From the NCBI GenBank assembly GCA_035495815.1, contig DATJFH010000217.1, positions 1 through 55,920 of the forward strand: DNA of 55,920 nucleotides. Reading direction: 5' to 3'. A model generated the notes under the pieces. The model worked only from the letters and a program-made list of their open reading frames with translations, did no database searches and was not told the origin of the DNA. The stretch is from DATJFH01 sp035495815 (lineage in GTDB: Bacteria > Acidobacteriota > Terriglobia > Bryobacterales > Bryobacteraceae). Below are positions 50,784 to 55,920 of this stretch, piece by piece (the first letter of the stretch is position 1; each line of letters opens with the position of its first letter). Both the position numbers and the translations under genes were made by a program.

Positions 50784-51761
50784 CTAGCGCCCGCCGGTCT
50801 TGTACCAGCGCGCGACCACATCCATCGCCGGCTTCCCCCAGGGCGTGTGGGAGCCGTCCTGCGGGCCGCCCCTTCCATTGGTGCCGACCTTCCACCAGTA
50901 GACACCCTGAAACCAAGGCTTCTTGTAAAAAGCGCGCAGCACCGCCTCGTAGCAGCGGGCCTGGTCGGCGACCGATAGCGCGCGCGGCGCTTCGCTCCAC
51001 GGTTCCCGGTGCGGATCCTTGAGGCTCGGAAAGCCTGCTTCAGGGAAGATCACCGGCTTGCGGAACTTCTGTTGGACGATTTCCACTTTCTTCACCACCG
51101 CCCCGGTGGAGAGATCGTCGGGCAGCGGGTAATAATTGTTCAGTCCAATATAGTCGAGCGCGTCCCAGAAGCGGATGCTCTCGAACTCCGGGCCCTGAGT
51201 CGCGCCATAGACCAGCGGGCCCTTATACAGCTCTCTGGCCCGGCCGATCAGTTTCCGCCACTCGGCTTCGTAGCGCGACATCTGGACGAATTCCACGCCG
51301 ACGCAGAAGATATCGGCGCGCATTCTGGCGGCCAGGCCCGCGTAAAATTCCAGGAACTTGCGATAGTTCTCGAACCAGGCTGCGCGGTCCTCCGGACGGT
51401 CGAAGTGGATGTCGCCGGGGAATGTGCCGCGGCCCCAGAGCTGGGGTTTGAGCATCACCTTGATACCTCGCTGATGCGCCAGGCCGGTGATGGCTTCGAT
51501 CATCTCCGCTCTTTCCCATCCGCCGCCGAAGCGGATGTCGGGAGAAGTACGGCTGCAGAATCCGTAGGGAACCAGGGCGATGGCGTTGACGCCGTCCGTT
51601 TTGAGCTTATCCAGGATGGAAACGGTGGTCTCGGGCCGGTATCCGGCGGGGCCCTCGGCGGTGAAATTGACGCCTCTTTGGAAGAACACCTTCGTCTGGG
51701 GCTGCGCGTGAAGAAGCAGAGGCAACGCCAGGCAGCAGAGCGGGAGAACGCCTGTGTTCAT
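50784..51761 (-). CDS. Secreted GH113-like glycoside hydrolase
   Basis: 325 residues from ATG 51761 with signal peptide 'LPLCCLALPLLLHAQ'; upstream in-frame codons up to 51950 show no family features. The TIM barrel opens 'FQRGVNFTAEGPAGYRPETT', then 'TDGVNAIALVPYGFC', 'MLKPQLWGRGTFPGDIHFDR' and 'DIFCVGVEFVQMSRYEAEWR' (acid/base Glu region), 'DYIGLNNYYPL' and 'KPVIFPEAGFPSL' (nucleophile Glu). This is the GH113/GTA-TIM pattern of beta-mannanase-type enzymes. It is predicted to cut mannan or a related beta-glycan outside the cell. It belongs to the - strand array behind a TonB receptor and a ceramidase. Confidence 0.75.
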   Translation of the reverse strand: MNTGVLPLCCLALPLLLHAQPQTKVFFQRGVNFTAEGPAGYRPETTVSILDKLKTDGVNAIALVPYGFCSRTSPDIRFGGGWERAEMIEAITGLAHQRGIKVMLKPQLWGRGTFPGDIHFDRPEDRAAWFENYRKFLEFYAGLAARMRADIFCVGVEFVQMSRYEAEWRKLIGRARELYKGPLVYGATQGPEFESIRFWDALDYIGLNNYYPLPDDLSTGAVVKKVEIVQQKFRKPVIFPEAGFPSLKDPHREPWSEAPRALSVADQARCYEAVLRAFYKKPWFQGVYWWKVGTNGRGGPQDGSHTPWGKPAMDVVARWYKTGGR

Positions 51762-51825
51762 AGGGGAAAGTGTAACATCCGCCTGAAAACGGCAGGACTC
51801 GAGAGTGCGTGCGGTCTCACCTGCT

Positions 51826-52359
51826 TTATTTTCGCGGCCAAAACTCCCGCGCAACGTTCGCGCCGGCTTCAGCCGCCAGACCCAAACCAGCGGTAGTCGC
51901 CCCACCGGCGCCGACGAGGAGGGCTTGGGATACGGCGCCCGCGGCGGCATGGCCGCCGATTCGTCCCGCGGCCGGCTTGCGTTTTCCGGTTTTCAGGTTG
52001 CGGGTCACGACCGTGCTTGCCAGCGCGTGTTTCAGGCGCGGCCCTACGCCGGCCTTCTCCGAGCGGTGATATTGCAAATCTTCGTGCAGAGGAGCGGCGA
52101 TCAGGTGCTCGGCAGTCGTTTTCACCGCGTGAGTCGCGAAACCGGCGCCGAGGCGCTTGCCGAATCCAGCCGCTCCACCGCCCCATTTCTCAGGGCTCTT
52201 CCGAAGCTGTCGGACGGCGGCTCGAGCGGCGACGCCGGCTGCGTGCGACTTGCCGAAAGCGCTCTTTTTCCAGTGTTGTACATAAGGATGGCGCAGCGGC
52301 GGTAATTCGGCTTGCAAGACAGGCGCCAGGGAGATTGCGAGCAGGATGAATATTCGCAC
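51826..52359 (-). CDS. Ala/Gly-rich secreted protein of unknown function
   Basis: 177 residues from a GTG at 52359, with GGAGG 5 nt upstream; the longer frame from 52389 lacks such a site. Signal peptide 'FILLAISLAPVLQAE', then a basic, Ala/Gly/His-rich body ('SHAAGVAARAAVRQLRKSPE', 'HALASTVVTRNLKTGKRKPA') and a hydrophobic 'GAGGATTAGLGLAAEAGANV' near the end. No family was recognised. It is 51 bp after the ceramidase gene, with 64 bp before the GH113-like gene. Confidence 0.65.
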   Translation of the reverse strand: MRIFILLAISLAPVLQAELPPLRHPYVQHWKKSAFGKSHAAGVAARAAVRQLRKSPEKWGGGAAGFGKRLGAGFATHAVKTTAEHLIAAPLHEDLQYHRSEKAGVGPRLKHALASTVVTRNLKTGKRKPAAGRIGGHAAAGAVSQALLVGAGGATTAGLGLAAEAGANVAREFWPRK

Positions 52360-52410
52360 GGCGGCCTCCACATGGAATGGAGCAATCATGGCGCCGCGAG
52401 CGGAAGCTGC

Positions 52411-53844
52411 TCATTCGAGGGGAGCGGAAGATTGACTCCGGGGAGTGGCCGGGAGACCCACGGCTGACAACAAGCGCCGGGCACATCCCAGCACCAGATC
52501 CTCGACCTCCTCCGTGAACCAGCCCGGCTGGCTGAAGTACACCAGGCTGTCACCGGCTTCATATCCACCTTCGCGCTGTACCCGCCGGGACGGGATGTAG
52601 CCCATCACGTCGTTCGAAGAGCCCAGGACCACGACCCGCCGGGCGCCAAACTCCCGCTCGAGCCGCAGCTGGTAATCCACCACCACTTCGCCGCCGAGAG
52701 CGATCCACGCAGGACCGTTTCCGATTCTGAAAGCCTGGACCGGGTACGGCGTCGACAGCGCCGGCTTGCCCGCATCGATGGCTTCAATCATCAGCCTGCC
52801 GCGGCGCGCCAGAAAAAAGTCCGTGCTCTTCGACTCCGCTTCGAATACATCGCGCGAGTGAACCTGAAAGGGCAGCGTGATCTCCTCATAGCTGCTGCGA
52901 AGCGGGCCCGTCAGCGAAAGGGTCTTACCGGAGAGGGCCTTCCGCACGGCAAGCGACAGCGTCTCCCCGTGCCGCGCCGCCAGTTCCGGTTTGCCGCGCG
53001 GCGCTGGGCGCTGATCCCCGGCGCACAGGATGGTGAATAATGCGATGGAGCCGGGATACGCGCGCTCCAGACTTCGCTGCGCGTAGCCGGCGTAGTCGGC
53101 ACTCACTTCGTTGAAATCGGCTGTCAGTACGGTGTTGTGGCACGCATACCCGAAAACGATCGCGAGCGTGGCTCCGCTGCGGGCGCGCACGCGCAGCGCC
53201 GGCACGGAGCGATCGACGGGGCCGGGGAAACTTTGGCCGGGACGGATTTGGGCGAGCTGTTCGAGGCGGCGGTTCGTGGCGAAATCGGCCTCCCCCAACG
53301 CAAAGTCGAGCGTCGCCGGCTGCATCCCCTCCAGCGCCCGCGTAATCACGTCGTCGAGCTTGGAGATCAAGCTGCCGGCATAGGCGCGAAGCTGCCGGTC
53401 GACCTCCGGACCGGACACAGGAGCCACGTGCAGCCTCGGCCAAACCGACGGTCCGGAATGAGTATGGGATGCGTTGAAAACAATCTGGCGGCGCTCGAGG
53501 CGGTGTTCCCTGGCGGCTCGCGCGGCCACCTCCCCAATGATCTCCCGTGTGAACCCGATCAGGTCCGCGGTGACCAGCACCAAGCGCTCGCCCGATCCGT
53601 CATCGAGGGCGATAGCCTTGGCGTGCAGGTCGTCCATGATGCGGGTAGCCGGGCTCGTGCGGGCGGCGAATCCGGTCAGCCAGGCCGGCAAGTCCGGGTT
53701 GATTTGAACCTGCGCTACTCCGGCCCGCAGCGCCGCGGACAGGGGCTGGGACAAGAGCAGCGCCAGCCAGAGAGCCGCCAGGCCTGCACGGCGAGCGCGC
53801 CGCGCGCATCCTCGAAAATACGCGCCCGGCGTTTCCCGCCTCAT
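52411..53844 (-). CDS. Neutral/alkaline ceramidase-like secreted hydrolase
   Basis: 477 residues from ATG 53844; the frame is open for 155 more codons, but family similarity and signal peptide ('RRAGLAALWLALLLSQPLSA') start here. Motifs: 'AGVAQVQINPDLPAWLTGF', 'DDLHAKAIALDDGSGERLVL', metal site 'NASHTHSGPSVWPRL', 'IVFGYACHNTVLTADFNEVS' and 'ADYAGYAQRSLE'. These fit the N-terminal zinc amidase domain of neutral ceramidases, which split ceramide into sphingosine and fatty acid. The family's C-terminal Ig-like domain is absent or minimal, as in many bacterial members. It begins 11 bp after the TonB receptor's stop, so both are probably in one operon. Confidence 0.87.
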   Translation of the reverse strand: MRRETPGAYFRGCARRARRAGLAALWLALLLSQPLSAALRAGVAQVQINPDLPAWLTGFAARTSPATRIMDDLHAKAIALDDGSGERLVLVTADLIGFTREIIGEVAARAAREHRLERRQIVFNASHTHSGPSVWPRLHVAPVSGPEVDRQLRAYAGSLISKLDDVITRALEGMQPATLDFALGEADFATNRRLEQLAQIRPGQSFPGPVDRSVPALRVRARSGATLAIVFGYACHNTVLTADFNEVSADYAGYAQRSLERAYPGSIALFTILCAGDQRPAPRGKPELAARHGETLSLAVRKALSGKTLSLTGPLRSSYEEITLPFQVHSRDVFEAESKSTDFFLARRGRLMIEAIDAGKPALSTPYPVQAFRIGNGPAWIALGGEVVVDYQLRLEREFGARRVVVLGSSNDVMGYIPSRRVQREGGYEAGDSLVYFSQPGWFTEEVEDLVLGCARRLLSAVGLPATPRSQSSAPLE

Positions 53845-53855
53845 GATCCGAGGCG

Positions 53856-55920
53856 CTAGAAATCGAACCGGAGCGCTAGCTGGCCCTGTCGCGGAGTGTT
53901 CTGCTGTCCCGAAATGCGGCCGAATAGCGCGTTGCTGACGTTGGCCTGGGGCGCCGCGAACACAACCCGGTTGAAGGCGTTGAACAACTCCGCGCGGAAC
54001 GTCACCGTGAAGCGCTCGTGAAAACGGATCTTCTTCAGCAGCCCGAAGTTCTCGTTGTAGACGTTCGGATTCCTCAGATCGGTATAGCTGCGCGCGCTGG
54101 AGCCGAAGCTGAGCGGCCCGGGGGCGGTGAACGCAGCCCGGTTGATCCAGAGATCGACTGCCGGATCGAAGTTGGGCGCGTCCACGCGGCGGCTGGCATT
54201 GGCGACCGCGTTGGGCCGCAGAATCGGCGTGAACAGCGGCAGAGTGTTGTTGGCGCTTAACTGAATGGGGACCCCGGCCGAGTACTGGTGGATGCCCGTC
54301 AGAACCCAACCGCCCAACACCTTTCCCACCACCCCGTTGGAATTCAGCATCGCTTTCCCTTCGCCGAACGGAAGCTCAAAGCTGTAGCTCAGGGCGAAGA
54401 CGTGGGGCACGTCGGTGGTGGCGATGGACTTCTCCAGCCGGCGGTTGTAAGTAGTCTGACCCGACGGGCCGCCGCCGGCCAGGATATCGGCGTCCGAGAT
54501 CGACTTCGAGTACGTGTACGCCATCTGCACGTCCAGCCCTTGCCAGCTGCGGATGCTGATCTGCGTCTGCAGCGCATGATAAGTGGAGCTGCCGGCAGGG
54601 TTGCTGCGATTCCAGACCGTCTGCATGTGCGGATAGGGACGCAGCGCCTGAGCCACCGAGCCGGTGAAGCCCGGGTAGGGCGATCGAATGCCCGCCGCCA
54701 CTGCCTCCGGCGAGTTAAACGGACGCGTGAGCAGAGTGCCCAGGCTCAAGTACGACGGGTTGAGCTCGTTCCAATACACCAGGCCGTTTCCGATGCTGGA
54801 GCCCTTCGTCCCGAGATAGGTGGCTTCGATCTTCATGCGCTGGGCGAGCTCCCGCTCGATGGTCAAGGACCAGTTCTGAAAATAGGGCGGCCGGCCGTCG
54901 TCGCGCAGGATCATGCGGACGTCCGAGCCGTTGCCGGCCGCCGGATCGATGAAGGGAGGACGGGCGAAATTCTGGGGAAACCCGCCGTCCCAGTTGAATC
55001 CCGGTGTCACGCCGGCGTCCTGAGTCTGGAAGACGGGTTGCGCCACGAAGCCGACGCTCGACTGGAGTGAATCGCGCAGCCCCGCATTGGCGTTACCCTG
55101 CGCGTAGTAGATGCCGTAACCGGTCCGCAGGACGGTCTTGCCGTTCAACGCATACGCCAGGCCCAGACGCGGTCCGACAGCTCCCTTGTAAACATCGGCC
55201 AGGCGGGAGAGGCCGCTGCGGCCTGGTCCCTCGCCCAGGAAGATCATCGCCCCGGGACGCCCGCCCGCGGCCGGATTCGGCAGGTTCAGATCGAACGTGG
55301 ACAGATTGTCGCGATTCTCGTACCTCGGTATGAAAATGTCGTACCGGACGCCGTAGCTGACGGTAAGCTTCCGGCCGGCCTTCCAGTCGTCCTGCGCATA
55401 GCCGGCCCAATATTGATAGCGGTTCCGCGGGAAGTAGCTGAAAACCTGCAACTGGCCGCGGTCGACATCGCCCAACAGGAAGCTAGCGATGGCATTCCCC
55501 GTATTGGCCGCGCCGGGCAGCGCCGTCTCCAGGGCGTTGAACTGGAACCAGCCCATGGTGCGCCACGGATCGATGCCGTTGGTTTCCATCCAGCGGTAGT
55601 CGAGTCCGAATTTCAAATTGTGGCTGCCCTTCACCCAGCTCAGGCTTTCGCCGAACTGGAAGGCGTTGTTGGTCTGCAGCACGCGGGTGTTGCAGTTCTG
55701 GTCGCCGATGCGGGAGAAGCCGGAAGAAATGAATTCGGTGCAGGGAAATTCGTTGTCCGGCCCTCGGTTCACGCCGGTCAACCCGAGCTTGGTCGGCCAG
55801 TCCTGGTTGACGGCGTACGGCAGGATGGTGACGGCGAAGCGCGTGTAGCCGAAGGTCATATGGTTGAGCAAGCTCGGGTTGATGACCAGGTCATGGCTGA
55901 TGCGCGCCCAGTTGTTGGTG
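53856..55920 (-). CDS. Oar-type TonB-dependent receptor (N-terminus outside window)
   Basis: About 688 codons are visible; the reading frame enters from the right edge. Only the barrel is present: 'FGYTRFAVTILPYAVNQDWP', 'SWVKGSHNLKFGLDYRWMET', 'WAGYAQDDWKAGRKLTVSYG', 'GLAYALNGKTVLRTGYGIYY', 'IEATYLGTKGSSIGNGLVYW', 'VTFRAELFNAFNRVVFAAPQ', ending 'GQLALRFDF'. It is related in layout to the receptor at 43-47 kb. The ceramidase-like gene follows after 11 bp, hinting at a lipid-derived or glycolipid ligand. The start of the gene and the TonB box are not in the window. Confidence 0.93.
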   Translation of the reverse strand, partial: TNNWARISHDLVINPSLLNHMTFGYTRFAVTILPYAVNQDWPTKLGLTGVNRGPDNEFPCTEFISSGFSRIGDQNCNTRVLQTNNAFQFGESLSWVKGSHNLKFGLDYRWMETNGIDPWRTMGWFQFNALETALPGAANTGNAIASFLLGDVDRGQLQVFSYFPRNRYQYWAGYAQDDWKAGRKLTVSYGVRYDIFIPRYENRDNLSTFDLNLPNPAAGGRPGAMIFLGEGPGRSGLSRLADVYKGAVGPRLGLAYALNGKTVLRTGYGIYYAQGNANAGLRDSLQSSVGFVAQPVFQTQDAGVTPGFNWDGGFPQNFARPPFIDPAAGNGSDVRMILRDDGRPPYFQNWSLTIERELAQRMKIEATYLGTKGSSIGNGLVYWNELNPSYLSLGTLLTRPFNSPEAVAAGIRSPYPGFTGSVAQALRPYPHMQTVWNRSNPAGSSTYHALQTQISIRSWQGLDVQMAYTYSKSISDADILAGGGPSGQTTYNRRLEKSIATTDVPHVFALSYSFELPFGEGKAMLNSNGVVGKVLGGWVLTGIHQYSAGVPIQLSANNTLPLFTPILRPNAVANASRRVDAPNFDPAVDLWINRAAFTAPGPLSFGSSARSYTDLRNPNVYNENFGLLKKIRFHERFTVTFRAELFNAFNRVVFAAPQANVSNALFGRISGQQNTPRQGQLALRFDF

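Noticed and set aside
52411..54309. Longer start for the ceramidase-like protein
   Set aside because: The extra residues lie antisense-like over the receptor gene's frame; signal peptide and homology begin at 53844.
1..55920. tRNA or rRNA genes, CRISPR array, prophage
   Set aside because: No T-loop plus acceptor pairs, conserved rRNA stretches, repeated spacers or phage structural genes were noticed on either strand by eye.

Overview
The window looks like a stretch of chromosome from an Acidobacteriota member of the Solibacter/Bryobacter type. The evidence is high GC, three Oar-type TonB receptor loci (carboxypeptidase-regulatory N-terminus, no SusD partner), an NHL-repeat protein ending in the module typical of Solibacter secreted proteins, DUF1080, Gfo/Idh/MocA and cupin genes, and many secreted enzymes. 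No rRNA, tRNA, CRISPR array, intact transposon or prophage was seen.

Left part (1-10.4 kb). A truncated gene encodes at least seven PAS domains, five of them at an exact 124-residue spacing. It is followed by a 418-bp gene-free stretch rich in inverted repeats, an oligogalacturonate-lyase-like secreted propeller, and a 40-codon relic of an IS110 transposase. A tightly packed housekeeping run on the + strand follows: a stand-alone 5'-3' exonuclease, xseB, ispA, tlyA, nadK and a dicarboxylate/amino-acid symporter. A convergent sugar isomerase/epimerase-like gene closes this part.

Middle part (10.4-34.4 kb). This holds a fatty acid desaturase, a 1041-residue NHL-repeat secreted protein, a GT-C membrane glycosyltransferase and a glycine-zipper stress-type protein. 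On the - strand comes DUF1080, a cupin, an oxidoreductase, homoserine kinase (thrB) and a U32-like protein. DUF763, an Ig-domain secreted protein and a GTW-repeat protein follow. A complete TetR-TolC-EmrA-EmrB drug-efflux operon has overlapping genes. A decayed Oar receptor pseudogene has an internal deletion and frameshifts. The part ends with a porin / phosphate-binding-like protein / tsaD operon.

Cytochrome oxidase region (34.5-42.2 kb). A - strand operon runs ctaC, ctaD, two tandem subunit III genes and ctaF. It continues without a gap through a CxxC membrane peptide, a proline-rich secreted protein, an M48 metalloprotease and a CHASE2 adenylate cyclase. Divergent from it, across a promoter region with two inverted repeats, lies an orphan cas6 with a TTG start.

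Right part (43.4-55.9 kb). Two large Oar-type receptors (one running off the right edge) flank secreted or exported genes: a membrane-fusion protein, an NTF2-like protein, a di-heme RoxA/peroxidase-like lipoprotein, a 55-residue CxxC protein missed by length cut-offs, a GH113-like glycoside hydrolase, an Ala/Gly-rich protein and a neutral ceramidase. From 55.9 to 48.4 kb these genes are all on one strand with short gaps.

The least expected features are the orphan Cas6 beside respiratory genes, the coupling of terminal oxidase genes to a membrane cyclase and a protease, and the uniform PAS array. All functions are inferred from sequence motifs read by eye; no database search was run.
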